From RGIG5952 sp045603485 (GTDB lineage: Bacteria; Verrucomicrobiota; Kiritimatiellia; RFP12; JAAYLN01), in contig JAZUMF010000087.1 in the NCBI GenBank assembly GCA_045603485.1, forward strand, positions 1-26,250: DNA of 26,250 nucleotides, given 5' to 3'. Position 1 is the stretch's first letter, and every line of letters starts with the position of its first letter. Shown here in pieces: positions 9,004 to 17,956 of the stretch. A model generated the notes under the pieces. It worked only from the letters and a program-made list of their open reading frames with translations, did no database searches and was not told the DNA's origin. Both the position numbers and the translations under genes were made by a program.

Positions 9004-11373
9004 TTAGTCACCAATTGGTGAAAATTGTTTGTCGGCTATACTCCACATTAGAGTTTGGCCATGTTGCATTTCAACTTCGATACTGTCGACATCTTTCCCA
9101 TAGAAGCGGTTTTCGTAGACTTCGTATGGGGAGCATCGTTTTTTGAAGTGTATTGTGCGGCGGCCATTGCCGTCGGCATGGACGGCAACGAAGCTCTCAT
9201 TTGCATAGAGAACATCACCTGCATCGAGAAACAGGTGGCAGTCGGCATATTGTGCAACGGATGCGAGCAGATCGCAGGACAGAACTCTGGCCGTGCAGTA
9301 GATGCTGCGCACGCCTAAATGCTCTGTCAGCGCCATTGCGGGTTTTCCGTCTAGGCAGTATCTGCCCAAAATCTTTACATTGGGGTCATCAATGTAAAAT
9401 GCCGGATCTAGGTATGGTGCGGGCATTACATTTACCATTGCCCAGAAGCTGCTTTTTACTTCGCGACCGAGAAATCCGTAGCGCTTTTTAGGGGTGGCTT
9501 TGGCGACTGCGGCGTGTGAGGCCGGATCGACATTGAAGTACGGTGAAGTCGGGTTGTTGTAGCAGCCCAGTTTCATGCCAACCGTTTTTTCAATATTTTC
9601 AAGAGCCATCGGAACATCTGCATCTGGATTGACGAAGCCAGGGGCGTAAAGCCAGAGAATAACGGCATTATTGCGCCTTGCCTTCGCATAGATGACTTCG
9701 CGCTCTGCATCAGTAAGATTAAACTGGTTGAGCATAATGTAGAGGCGATAGTCAGGCATATCCTCACGGGCGAGGTCGTTATGGAAGTAATAGTCGACCG
9801 GCGCTCCGATCCGAGCGAGGTCGGAGGTGCGATAGAGGTCGGTTGCAAGCCTGCTGGCATCCAGGGATGCGATATGAACGCTCTCTATATCGAAAATCAG
9901 GGCTATTTCGTTGTGTTTTGTACGGTTGAGCGAATAGGCAAACTTAGCAACCTCGCTTTGACGGCTGAAGAGTTTAAGAATGTCGGGGTGGCGATACCAT
10001 CCGCAGCCCATATCGAACCACCAGCCGTGAGTATCGTCGCATATGTTACGGGCGAAGTCGCGCTTGAGGGTGTTTATGGAGTCGTCAACCGTATAAAGAT
10101 TGCAGTTGTTTCGGTGTATCCAAGGCTCAGTCAGATGAGTTCTGGAATCATCCTCTGTGATGAAAATGTGGTTCCTGAGGCGTATTGAATCGAGAACTTC
10201 GCGTTGGGCGACGACGCCGCCGGGATTGCGATTGTTGTAGACTCCAGGTGCCGCCAGGAAATCAATGGCTCCATCATCGAGTATCTTGAGCGTCCCGCTG
10301 ACGGTTGAGGATGTGAAATAGTTGTTGCATCCGAAGCCGCCGTAAAACGCACCGACGATAATATTCGGGCAGAGCGATTTTACCTTGCGGGCATAGCGGA
10401 TGATTGTTTCTGCGGTTGCATCATGCCATGCGGCGTAAAAATCGGTGACATGACGCCGTGAATTTACATTGAGGAATACCCCTATGTTTGCATCGGTGTT
10501 GGCTGAGAAGTCCAGATTGCCGACGGGCGTCGGATATTCCGATTTGAATGAGGATATCTTTGACTCAAGCTCGCGGTCGGCCTTTTCGGCGAAATTGCGA
10601 TCGTCGATTGCAGGGATTACGGGCGCATCAAAGGTCGCATCAGGTATTCCCCATGCGAGACGGAGCTTTTCTTCAGTGCCGTATTTTTCACGGAGGAACT
10701 TTGAAAAGTGCTTTCTGAATGGCTCCGAGAAGTCGGCAAAAGCACCGTCTTCGGTTTCAAGCACGGTGGGGTAGTACCATTCCGATGTGCCGCCGGAGCA
10801 GAGGAATGTGCCGATAACATGCTTAAACTGCGGATGGCGTTGCAGCTCGCCGAAGTAATCCTCTAGGCCTTTTTCGACTTCTTGACGCCAAGCCTCCGAG
10901 GCGAGTGAAAACATTCCGTCAACAGGAGTGCGACTTACTGTCGTGCATACCGTTTTGCGATGCGAACCGTCGCTGAAGAGAACCTGCTCTTCGGGATGGG
11001 CATTTACCCACTCTCGGGATGGGCTTACATCCAACCGAAGGATTACATAGGCATCGGGGACTGCTTCCAGAAGGAAGTCGATATCCTCCAGAATCGCCTT
11101 TACTCCATCTTGGCAAATTTCGTCGCCGAAGGGTCTCCATATTCCTTCCTTTGAAAGAGTCGGCCATCTTGTGAGAGATGAGAGGAAAAAGACCCGAATG
11201 CCGGCCTCGCGCAAGTCGCGATGGTAGGCAAGCTTTTCTTCGCGCGAGAGGTGGCATGGTCCCGGCACATAAACATCGCGCCCCCATACGGTGATTGTCA
11301 TCGGCGGTATTGGCTTGCCGTCGACGACCATTGTGGGTACACCGTTGATTTTTTCGATTTTAGCTTCAGCCAT
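9004..11373 (-). CDS. GH42-like beta-galactosidase family protein
   Basis: A 789-residue protein without a signal peptide, hence probably cytoplasmic. The start chosen is ATG at 11373. A TTG five codons upstream is in frame, but its own GGAG makes better sense as the ribosome-binding site of the ATG. The N-terminal half is a TIM barrel of the GH42 kind (EEKLAYHRDLREAGIRVFFL near 46-65, longer numbering minus 5). The likely acid/base is E198 (GGTSEWYYP) and the likely nucleophile E407 (ITEDDSRTH). After the barrel comes a Rossmann-like region of the GH42 trimerisation type (YRLYIMLNQFNLTDAERE) and a small beta domain. It should release terminal beta-galactose or a related sugar such as alpha-L-arabinopyranose; the exact substrate cannot be told. 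It lies 25 bp after the GH3 gene and 14 bp before the DUF4838 gene. Confidence 0.82.
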   Translation of the reverse strand: MAEAKIEKINGVPTMVVDGKPIPPMTITVWGRDVYVPGPCHLSREEKLAYHRDLREAGIRVFFLSSLTRWPTLSKEGIWRPFGDEICQDGVKAILEDIDFLLEAVPDAYVILRLDVSPSREWVNAHPEEQVLFSDGSHRKTVCTTVSRTPVDGMFSLASEAWRQEVEKGLEDYFGELQRHPQFKHVIGTFLCSGGTSEWYYPTVLETEDGAFADFSEPFRKHFSKFLREKYGTEEKLRLAWGIPDATFDAPVIPAIDDRNFAEKADRELESKISSFKSEYPTPVGNLDFSANTDANIGVFLNVNSRRHVTDFYAAWHDATAETIIRYARKVKSLCPNIIVGAFYGGFGCNNYFTSSTVSGTLKILDDGAIDFLAAPGVYNNRNPGGVVAQREVLDSIRLRNHIFITEDDSRTHLTEPWIHRNNCNLYTVDDSINTLKRDFARNICDDTHGWWFDMGCGWYRHPDILKLFSRQSEVAKFAYSLNRTKHNEIALIFDIESVHIASLDASRLATDLYRTSDLARIGAPVDYYFHNDLAREDMPDYRLYIMLNQFNLTDAEREVIYAKARRNNAVILWLYAPGFVNPDADVPMALENIEKTVGMKLGCYNNPTSPYFNVDPASHAAVAKATPKKRYGFLGREVKSSFWAMVNVMPAPYLDPAFYIDDPNVKILGRYCLDGKPAMALTEHLGVRSIYCTARVLSCDLLASVAQYADCHLFLDAGDVLYANESFVAVHADGNGRRTIHFKKRCSPYEVYENRFYGKDVDSIEVEMQHGQTLMWSIADKQFSPIGD

Positions 11374-11398
11374 TTGCGTTGTCTCCAATATCTACCGT

Positions 11399-13627
11399 CT
11401 AACGGATGAGCTCAAAGGCAGTCTTCAGGCTGCCGACGGCAATGGTGAAGGTGCCTGGCTCAACGGCTTTTTTCATATTTTCATCTATGAAGGAAAGGTC
11501 GTTGAAGTCAAGACCAAAGACGATTTCCCGTTCCTCGCCAGGTTCTAGAGTGATGCGCTTAAAACCGCGCAAGCGGCGAACAAAAGGCGTTACCGAGCAT
11601 ACATCGTCAGAGACAAAGAGGAGGGCGACTTCATCGGAAGCGCACTTGCCTGTATTGGCGACCTTGACTCTGACCTTTGCAATATCGCCCGACGCTAAGG
11701 TGACGGAGCTGACAGCCGCTTGAGCAGGTTCGACGCGCAAGTCGGAATAGGAAAACTCCGTGTATGAAAGACCATAGCCAAAGGGATAGAGTGGGTCTGG
11801 ACCCGAGAAGAGATATGCTCCACCTGGATCATCGGGTGTCCCGGCCTTGCGACCTATGCCGCGTGCAGATGGTTTATAGTCATAGCAGCATGGGATATGA
11901 CCGGCAGAGCGGGGGAATGAAATTGGCAGGCGTCCTGACGGCGAGATGTCGCCCAAGAGAATTTGAGCAAGGGCATGACCGCCTTCTTCGCCCGGATACC
12001 ATGCGTGCAAAATTGAACTGAATGCCTCGGGATTGCCGATGACGCGAGGGCGTCCAGCCATAACAACAACAATGACGGGCTTACCGGTCTTAGCCAGAGC
12101 ATCAAGGAGCTTTTGCTGTGCGGGCGGAAGGTCAAGACTTGCGTCGTCGAAGCCTTCGCCGCTTGTAATCTGCCTAAGGTCATCCTTGTTTTCGCCCCAG
12201 CCAACGCCATAGAAGATGTGAGAGTTGTCGCCTACGGCGGCGATAATGATGTCGGCATCATTTGCTGCAGAGAGTGCGGCTTCTATCGACTCGTCGGTGC
12301 TTGAAGTGTAGTTGCTGCCGTTAGAGTACGCTACGCGCTCTTCGCCAAGTCTTTCGCGAAGCGCGTGAACGAGCGATACCGACTGCGACATGCCGTGGCG
12401 CGGGGTGTAGTCTCCAAGCGGGGCTACAGCGCCTGATGGGCCTACGACAAGTATCTTGCCGCATGTGTCCGGTGAAAGAGGTAGAAGCCTGTCTTTATTT
12501 TTTAGAAGAACGATACTCTCCGCAGCGGCTTTGCGCGCCAATGCCCGATGTTTTTCGGAGCGAACCGTCTTGTCTGAGTCGGCAGGTCCTGCATATGGAT
12601 TTTCGAAGAGGCCAAGCTTGAATTTGACGCGAAGGATGCGGCGGACGGCCTCATCCAGTTCTTCAAGGTTGACTTTGCCTTCTTCTGCAGCCTTGATGAA
12701 GTCGTCATTATAGGCTGCCGGGATAGCCCCCTCCATATCGACGCCGGCATGGAGACCGATGCGTGCGGCATCGAGATATGTGGGTGCCACAAAATGAAGC
12801 CCCTTAAGCATATCCAGCGCGCCGAAGTCAGATGTCGTATAGCCTTCAAAGCCTAATTCGCCGCGCAGAACATCTGTCAAAAGGCGGCGTGAGGCATGGA
12901 CCGGCACACCGTCAAGCTCACTGTAGCACGGCATGGTCGAGAGTGCTCCACCTTCGCGGAATGCCGCCTCAAATACTGGCAGCATCAGTTCACGAACTTC
13001 GCGCTCGCCCATGTGCACAGGTGCAAGATTAAGACCTCCCTCGGGTGAGCCGTGAGCGACAAAATGCTTTGGAGTCGCCACAACACCTTCGGATTGTACG
13101 CCACGGACATAGGCAACGCCAAGGCGTGACGCCAGGTAGGCATCTTCACCGTAGGTCTCTTCCGTACGGCCCCAACGAGGATCGCGAGCAAGGTCGAGGT
13201 CTGGTGCAAAAACTTGGCGTATGCCGACAGAGCGCGCTTCAGCACCGATTGCCGTTGCGATTTGACCGACCAGATTATCGTCAAAGGTCGCAGCGAGGGC
13301 AATTGCCTGCGGAAATACTGTGCAACCCGGATAGCGCAAACCGTGTAGCGCTTCGCTGACCATAATCAAGGGAATGCCAAGTCTGGTTTCTTCAAGAAGA
13401 TATTTTTGAATGGCGTTAAGCCCGGAGATTGAAGCGTTATCAGCCGGCTGGTGTGATGCTCCCCAGCCGTCACGGCATCTTTCACGGGCGTCGGGGGCTG
13501 TATCAAGCCCTCTGATAAGTCGCATTTGCATAACCTTTTCACGGATTGTCATCCGTGAAAGTAAGTCTTCAACGCGTTCTTCAATTGGCCGGGAAGAATC
13601 CTTGTAAATTGGTTTTGTGTCAACCAT
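11399..13627 (-). CDS. GH3 family beta-glycosidase (beta-glucosidase/xylosidase type)
   Basis: A 742-residue GH3 enzyme of the usual three-part form. The N-terminal barrel carries RWGRTEETYGED (about 151-162), KHF at 187-189 and the nucleophile D267 in TTSDFGALD. An alpha/beta sandwich follows (ESIVLLKN near 382, then VVMAGRP), and a fibronectin-III-like C-terminal domain starts near 650. There is no signal peptide, unlike periplasmic BglX, so it probably acts on imported oligosaccharides. ATG at 13627 is preceded by AGGAG at a slightly long spacing of 11. It is the first gene of the four-gene operon running to 536 and lies behind a promoter-like sequence at 13691-13719. Whether it prefers glucosides, xylosides or arabinosides is not decidable by eye. 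Confidence 0.92.
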   Translation of the reverse strand: MVDTKPIYKDSSRPIEERVEDLLSRMTIREKVMQMRLIRGLDTAPDARERCRDGWGASHQPADNASISGLNAIQKYLLEETRLGIPLIMVSEALHGLRYPGCTVFPQAIALAATFDDNLVGQIATAIGAEARSVGIRQVFAPDLDLARDPRWGRTEETYGEDAYLASRLGVAYVRGVQSEGVVATPKHFVAHGSPEGGLNLAPVHMGEREVRELMLPVFEAAFREGGALSTMPCYSELDGVPVHASRRLLTDVLRGELGFEGYTTSDFGALDMLKGLHFVAPTYLDAARIGLHAGVDMEGAIPAAYNDDFIKAAEEGKVNLEELDEAVRRILRVKFKLGLFENPYAGPADSDKTVRSEKHRALARKAAAESIVLLKNKDRLLPLSPDTCGKILVVGPSGAVAPLGDYTPRHGMSQSVSLVHALRERLGEERVAYSNGSNYTSSTDESIEAALSAANDADIIIAAVGDNSHIFYGVGWGENKDDLRQITSGEGFDDASLDLPPAQQKLLDALAKTGKPVIVVVMAGRPRVIGNPEAFSSILHAWYPGEEGGHALAQILLGDISPSGRLPISFPRSAGHIPCCYDYKPSARGIGRKAGTPDDPGGAYLFSGPDPLYPFGYGLSYTEFSYSDLRVEPAQAAVSSVTLASGDIAKVRVKVANTGKCASDEVALLFVSDDVCSVTPFVRRLRGFKRITLEPGEEREIVFGLDFNDLSFIDENMKKAVEPGTFTIAVGSLKTAFELIR

Positions 13628-13690
13628 AAACTTAAAAACTCCTAAAAAATTCCAAAGCTTAAATTATGATATACACAGGATTTTGTAGTA

Positions 13691-13719
13691 ATTATACAAA
13701 GCCTCGTATGTCATGTGAA
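13691..13719 (-). promoter_or_regulatory. promoter of the GH3-GH42-DUF4838-surface protein operon
   Basis: On the minus strand TTCACA (13719-13714), a 17-base spacer and a perfect TATAAT (13696-13691). This predicts a transcript start near 13684 and a leader of about 57 bases before the GH3 start codon. Its -35 box abuts the proposed AraC operator. Confidence 0.65.
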
Positions 13720-13760
13720 TGGATAAAAGCGTCATAATATGGATAATAATGTCAAAAAAT
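13718..13760 (-). promoter_or_regulatory. putative AraC-type operator, site A
   Basis: Read on the minus strand the tract begins ATTTTTTGACA and contains two TATCCAT half-sites whose starts are 20 bases apart, about two helical turns, the second running into the -35 box. A closely similar tract sits before the kinase gene (16967-17013). Tandem half-sites next to -35 are typical for AraC-family activators, and such a regulator is encoded nearby. Assignment to that protein is inference. Confidence 0.5.
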
Positions 13761-13821
13761 CTTATCCTTATGGCGATTTAGAATCATTATTGACCATTTG
13801 CTTTAACTGACGATTTTGAGA

Positions 13822-15306
13822 TTAAGCGAAGGGGTTCTCTCCCTTGTATAGGATACCGGCAGGAAGCGGGGTGAAGACATTTTCGATGCCGAGCATGGCA
13901 AGTGCATCAAAAATTGTCTTGCCGCAGTGTGCAAAACCGAATGCGCCATGATGCGGGAAATGGCGGTCAACGAGTATGTGGCGATAGAAGCGCGCAAACT
14001 CAGGGATGGCGACTACGCCGATTGCACCGAAAGATTGTGGGTCAACATCAAGGAATTTGCCCTGAGCGACATACGAGAGCAATTCACCATCTGAATTTGA
14101 CTGCAGGCGAAATAGCGTTGTGTCGCCAGGTAGAATCTGCCCTTCAAGCGTACCGCGAGAGATAACAGGCTTTTTGCCACCTTCAAGGCCGCGATTCATA
14201 ATAAGCTGATATTTCATTGCACAGCCGTTAAGACAGCCCGAGCAAGTGTTACCACAATGGAAGCCCATAAAGAGGTCGCGTTTCTTTGCCCCGGCAAGGT
14301 CTATGTCATTGGGAAGAATGTCGGCAGGAACCGAATTGTTTATATCTAAGAGCGTGGAAGGCTTTAGGCTAGCGCATTCAAGCATATATTCGGAGACCGC
14401 GCCATAGAGGTCAACTTCGCATGCAACAGGAATGCCGCGACCTGTTAGACGCGAGTTAACATAGCATGGGACAAAGTGGAAGCTCGTTTGGAATGCCGGC
14501 CAGCATTTATTCGCAAAAACGGCATAACGGGCGGCTCCGCGTTGGTTTTCATACCAATCCATCAGTGCCAGCTCAAATTGCGCAAGCTGAGGGAGAATAT
14601 CGGGATATGGGCAGTTGCTCCCAAGCTCTCTGCTCATGTCGGCAGCGATAGCTTCTATCTCACCCTTACGGGAAGCCATCTTGTGGAAATGCTCATAGAG
14701 ATCCAGCTCCGAATTCTCCTGTACATTTATGCCAAGATCGAAGAGAGGCTGAATCGGCGCATTGCAGGCAAGGAAGTCGTAGGGTCTTGGACCAAACCCC
14801 ATAACCTTTAGAGAGGAAAGCGCCAAGAGAATTCTCGCGACCGCGATAAAGTCGCGAATCTCGGCAACTCCTTCCTTGGGAGTGACGACAGGAAATTCAG
14901 GAATGTGCACCGAAAGACGGCGAAGACCGACATTGTATGAGAAGTTAAGAAGACCGCAAAGAGCGTCTCCGCGGTCCCTTGAAAGAACCGCTCCGTTTTC
15001 CTCTTGAGCCGCAATGGCCATTGTCGGACCGCCGAATTTCTGGACGAAAAGTGTCGTCGGGCCTTCCGGTCCGAAATTACCGAGGAAGATACATACGGCA
15101 TTTATTTCATTCGCGTGTACCCAGTCAAGAGCTTTAAGGGCGTCAACCTCATTCTCAATTACGATAGGACAGTCAACGATATTAGCGATGCTCTCTTTTT
15201 TAACTTCATCCATCAATGCCGCCAGACGAGCCTTGGTCAGAGATGCAGGGAAGCAATCTCGACTTACTCCGACGATTGCAAGCTTGACTTCAGGTATGTT
15301 AATCAT
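13822..15306 (-). CDS. L-fucose/L-arabinose isomerase family protein
   Basis: A 494-residue aldose-ketose isomerase homologue. The N-terminal half is the Rossmann-like sugar-isomerase fold (NAVCIFLGNFG near 69-79). E297 (ACEVDLYGA) and D321 (LLDINN) are 24 residues apart, the spacing I recall for the metal-binding Glu337/Asp361 of E. coli FucI. The C-terminal part has RGTLEGQILPGDTTLFRLQS-type barrel sequence and HFPHHGAFGFAHCGK. The protein is shorter than E. coli FucI (about 590). An uncommon cysteine cluster, C351, C355, C358 and C362, follows H350. It starts at ATG 15306 behind a strong AAGGAG and lies 49 bp after the kinase gene, so the pair probably isomerises and phosphorylates the same sugar (fucose-, arabinose- or related). 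The true substrate is not resolved. Confidence 0.82.
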   Translation of the reverse strand: MINIPEVKLAIVGVSRDCFPASLTKARLAALMDEVKKESIANIVDCPIVIENEVDALKALDWVHANEINAVCIFLGNFGPEGPTTLFVQKFGGPTMAIAAQEENGAVLSRDRGDALCGLLNFSYNVGLRRLSVHIPEFPVVTPKEGVAEIRDFIAVARILLALSSLKVMGFGPRPYDFLACNAPIQPLFDLGINVQENSELDLYEHFHKMASRKGEIEAIAADMSRELGSNCPYPDILPQLAQFELALMDWYENQRGAARYAVFANKCWPAFQTSFHFVPCYVNSRLTGRGIPVACEVDLYGAVSEYMLECASLKPSTLLDINNSVPADILPNDIDLAGAKKRDLFMGFHCGNTCSGCLNGCAMKYQLIMNRGLEGGKKPVISRGTLEGQILPGDTTLFRLQSNSDGELLSYVAQGKFLDVDPQSFGAIGVVAIPEFARFYRHILVDRHFPHHGAFGFAHCGKTIFDALAMLGIENVFTPLPAGILYKGENPFA

Positions 15307-15355
15307 TTTTTGCTCCTTGTTAGATTTTTTAAGCAGTTGAAAAAAGATGTGACGG

Positions 15356-16888
15356 CTAGATCAAGGTCGCCTTTTTCGCCGTAGGAAGCGCCTTCTTGAA
15401 GGATTTGAAATAAGAGGCGAATCCTTCGGAGCCGGTCTTTGTAGGCTTTAGTATTTCACCCTTGACATCCTTGAAAACGGTTTGCTCAAGATAATTCTCA
15501 AGCGCCACCTTTTCAGCCTTGCCGTTCTGTTGAGAAAGGGTGTAGGCCGCAAGAAGCGCCATTCCCCATGCGCCGCCCTCACTTGCCGTTGTAAGACATC
15601 TGACCGGCGCGCATAGCGCGTCAGCGAGAAACTGCTGCGCAACATGCGGCGTCTTAAAGAGTCCGCCATGGGCGGTTACAGAATGCAGTTCAGTTCCTTC
15701 CGAAAAGAGAATGTCAAGGCCGATTCGAAGAGTTGTAAATGCCGAATAGATATTGGCGCGCATAAAGTTCGCAAGCGACAGGTTTGCGTCAGGCCTGCGA
15801 ATAACCAATGGCCGCCCCTTGTCCATACCGATAACAGGCTCGCCTGCAAGATACGGCACAGTCAGGATGCCGCCACAGTCTGGCTCACCTTTGAGAGCTT
15901 CACGGAAAAGAGTATCATAGTCGCCGCCCAGAAGCCTGACCCAGGCATTTATATCACTAGAGCAAGTATTGGCGATACACATTGCCGCAGGAGAGCCGGT
16001 GGGAGATACGACTTGATTAATCGCCTGATTCGGTTTTGAAGGTCGTTTGTCAAGAATTACAACCGCATTGATACAAGTACCTGCCGAAATATTCGCACTG
16101 CCAGGCGATACGGCATTTGTGGCAGTCATACCAGTTTGAACATCTCCCTCGGGAGGTGCGAAAAGCGTACCCGGAACAAGGTCGCCAGATGGGTCAAGCA
16201 GCAAAGCGCCTTCCTTTGTAAGCTTGCCGGCTGCTGTGCCTGCAGGAAGTGGACGAGGCAATATTCCGCATAAGCGCCAAGAGAACTTTTTGCGGGAAAC
16301 AAGACGCTCGAATGTACTCATCATTTTCGCGTCATAATCCTTTGTTTCCGCATCAATGGGAAAGACCCCGCTGGCCTCGCCAAGTCCCAGCACCTTCTCG
16401 CCTGTAAGGCGAAAATGTATCCATCCTGCAAGCGTTGTGAGAAAGGCAATCTTTGGAACCTCTTTCCCGTCGTCCAAAATTCGCTGATAGAGGTGGCAGA
16501 CGCTCCAACGCTGCGGGATCGGAAAGTCAAAGGCCTTTGTCAGCTTTACCGAAGCTTCATTTGTAACTGTGCAGCGCCATGTGCGGAATGGAGATAGCTG
16601 CCGCCCCTTCGCATCAAAAGGAAGATAGCCATGCATCATGCCGGAAATGCCGATAGCGTCAATCGATGACAGTACGATGCCTGTTGATTTTTTGTAATCG
16701 GCTTTAAGCATTGCGTATGCCGACTGCATCCCCGAGATGGCGTCCTTTAAATCATAACTCCAAACGCCGCCCTTGATAAGCTTGTTCTCCCATGCAATGG
16801 CACTCGACGCAAGCACCTCGGCGTTTTCATCCACAAGGACAGCCTTGATGCGTGTTGAACCAAATTCAATACCCAGAATTTTTTTCAT
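15356..16888 (-). CDS. FGGY-family carbohydrate kinase
   Basis: A 510-residue sugar kinase of the ASKHA fold. The N-terminal phosphate-1 motif is GIEFGSTRIKAV (6-17). Residues 81-87 (ISGMMHG) and 103-105 (TWR) fit the sugar pocket, D249 (GDVQTG) is the probable catalytic base, SPGSANISAGT at 261-271 is the second phosphate loop, and AHGGLFKTPHVAQQF at 406-420 is the adenosine motif. Ketopentose or deoxyketohexose kinases (ribulo-, rhamnulo-, fuculokinase) are the nearest functional types, and the adjacent isomerase fits one of these. Similar kinase-isomerase pairs occur in gut Firmicutes. ATG at 16888 has GAGGAG upstream. It is first in its two-gene operon, behind the second copy of the putative operator. 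Confidence 0.85.
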   Translation of the reverse strand: MKKILGIEFGSTRIKAVLVDENAEVLASSAIAWENKLIKGGVWSYDLKDAISGMQSAYAMLKADYKKSTGIVLSSIDAIGISGMMHGYLPFDAKGRQLSPFRTWRCTVTNEASVKLTKAFDFPIPQRWSVCHLYQRILDDGKEVPKIAFLTTLAGWIHFRLTGEKVLGLGEASGVFPIDAETKDYDAKMMSTFERLVSRKKFSWRLCGILPRPLPAGTAAGKLTKEGALLLDPSGDLVPGTLFAPPEGDVQTGMTATNAVSPGSANISAGTCINAVVILDKRPSKPNQAINQVVSPTGSPAAMCIANTCSSDINAWVRLLGGDYDTLFREALKGEPDCGGILTVPYLAGEPVIGMDKGRPLVIRRPDANLSLANFMRANIYSAFTTLRIGLDILFSEGTELHSVTAHGGLFKTPHVAQQFLADALCAPVRCLTTASEGGAWGMALLAAYTLSQQNGKAEKVALENYLEQTVFKDVKGEILKPTKTGSEGFASYFKSFKKALPTAKKATLI

Positions 16889-16944
16889 CCGAACACTCCT
16901 CTTGAAATGGCGAAAAAAGCTCGTTTAACAGCCATAGTGGAGTA

Positions 16945-17013
16945 ATTTTACTATCAACGAATATACAATGGAATAGAATAAAATGCCAATAATGGAAAAT
17001 CGTGTCAAAAAAT
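16945..17013 (-). promoter_or_regulatory. kinase operon promoter and putative AraC-type operator, site B
   Basis: The tract at 16967-17013, read on the minus strand, starts ATTTTTTGACA, the same 11 bases as site A, then has a TCCAT half-site, a GGCA/TTTTA stretch and a second TCCATT. The half-sites here are 24 bases apart rather than 20. A weak promoter follows: TTCCAT (16973-16968), 17 bases, TAAAAT (16950-16945). The weak -10 and -35 would suit a promoter that needs an activator. It lies just downstream of the AraC-type gene. Confidence 0.5.
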
Positions 17014-17026
17014 TATGTATTGTTTT

Positions 17027-17863
17027 TTACAATTCGATGCGGTTTGATTCACGGTATTTTGATGGTGACATACCGACTAAAGTTGTAAATTTGCGGGAAA
17101 AATAGAAGGGGTCTGTAAAGTTCAATTCAGTTGCGATAGTATGAATCGGCTTGTCTGTCTCTACGAGTAAATGACATGCTCTACTCTTAAAGATAGCGTC
17201 GCGAAAATCTTGAAAGGTCTCGGTGTTGTGATAAAGACGCCAGTAGCGGCGAAGTGATGAAAGAGAAGTGCCAAACTCCTTTGCCAATGCCTCGCAGTCG
17301 ATAGGAGCGCCTATTTTGTCGCTCAGAAATTTCTCAAGCCTCGCTATGCGTGCCGGTGAATTTGAATCGGGAAAGACAGATGTACGGGCAGAGAGAAAAA
17401 GCGAATATGCGCATTCGTCAATCTTATCGGCGTCGAAAATCGGCTGATGCAAAAGCTTTTGAAGTTTTGTTGAATGGATGTGTACGCCATCCAAATCGGA
17501 AATCGGCATAACAGGATTGCTGATATCCATCAGGTTTACCTGCTTAAATCTCTCAAAAACATCTGCTGAATATACCAAAAACACCTCGTTCCAGGTTTTG
17601 TCAGGTCCGTAATCCATCGGTTCTCCAGGCCATTGCAAAATAAGGCAGGGGGCGATGACGGGAATAATATGCCCTTGATGGACATATGTGCCATTCCCAG
17701 AGAGAATAAAGGAAAAGTTGCAAGACTCGAAAGTCCGCTGAACCCTATGCTGCTTTTCATATAGAAATCCAGCGCGTACAACTTGTGGAAGCAATGAAAA
17801 CCGGCGTGGTACATCACGGAGGTAAAAGGCCTGGAAATTTTGTTTTTTGTCAAATTTTGACAT
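17027..17863 (-). CDS. AraC-family transcriptional regulator
   Basis: A 278-residue regulator with an N-terminal cupin-like sensing domain (FSFILSGNGTYVHQG, about 50-64, then LILQWPGEPMDYGP) and a C-terminal double helix-turn-helix. The second HTH shows the family signature: IHTIATELNFTDPFYFSRKF, then VGMSPSKYRESN at the end. The start used is ATG 17863; an in-frame TTG at 17884 has no ribosome-binding site, and the ATG has only a weak one (AGAG). It is transcribed from a consensus promoter overlapping the end of comF and sits directly upstream of the kinase operon. It is the obvious local regulator of the sugar genes, and its inducer is presumably a sugar from the pathway. Confidence 0.9.
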   Translation of the reverse strand: MSKFDKKQNFQAFYLRDVPRRFSLLPQVVRAGFLYEKQHRVQRTFESCNFSFILSGNGTYVHQGHIIPVIAPCLILQWPGEPMDYGPDKTWNEVFLVYSADVFERFKQVNLMDISNPVMPISDLDGVHIHSTKLQKLLHQPIFDADKIDECAYSLFLSARTSVFPDSNSPARIARLEKFLSDKIGAPIDCEALAKEFGTSLSSLRRYWRLYHNTETFQDFRDAIFKSRACHLLVETDKPIHTIATELNFTDPFYFSRKFTTLVGMSPSKYRESNRIEL

Positions 17864-17926
17864 ATCTCTACTTATAAAGCGCAATGTTCAGATTCTAAGA
17901 ATTACGGTTGTTCCAAAACACCTCGT

Positions 17927-17956
17927 ATTATAGATAAAATATCATTTTTTTGTCAA
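17927..17956 (-). promoter_or_regulatory. consensus promoter of the AraC-type gene
   Basis: Perfect TTGACA (17956-17951), an 18-base spacer and perfect TATAAT (17932-17927) on the minus strand. The -35 box overlaps the last codons of comF. The regulator is therefore probably expressed constitutively and independently of comF. Confidence 0.75.

Noticed and set aside
11373..11388. TTG start for the GH42-like protein at 11388
   Set aside because: The GGAG next to that TTG is correctly placed for the ATG at 11373 instead.
13822..15306. Radical SAM enzyme suggested by the CX3CX2C spacing
   Set aside because: The surrounding sequence matches the FucI/AraA isomerase family throughout, and no other radical-SAM feature is present.
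17863..17884. TTG start extending the AraC-type protein by 7 residues
   Set aside because: No ribosome-binding site was seen before it. The choice is not firm because the ATG's site is also weak.
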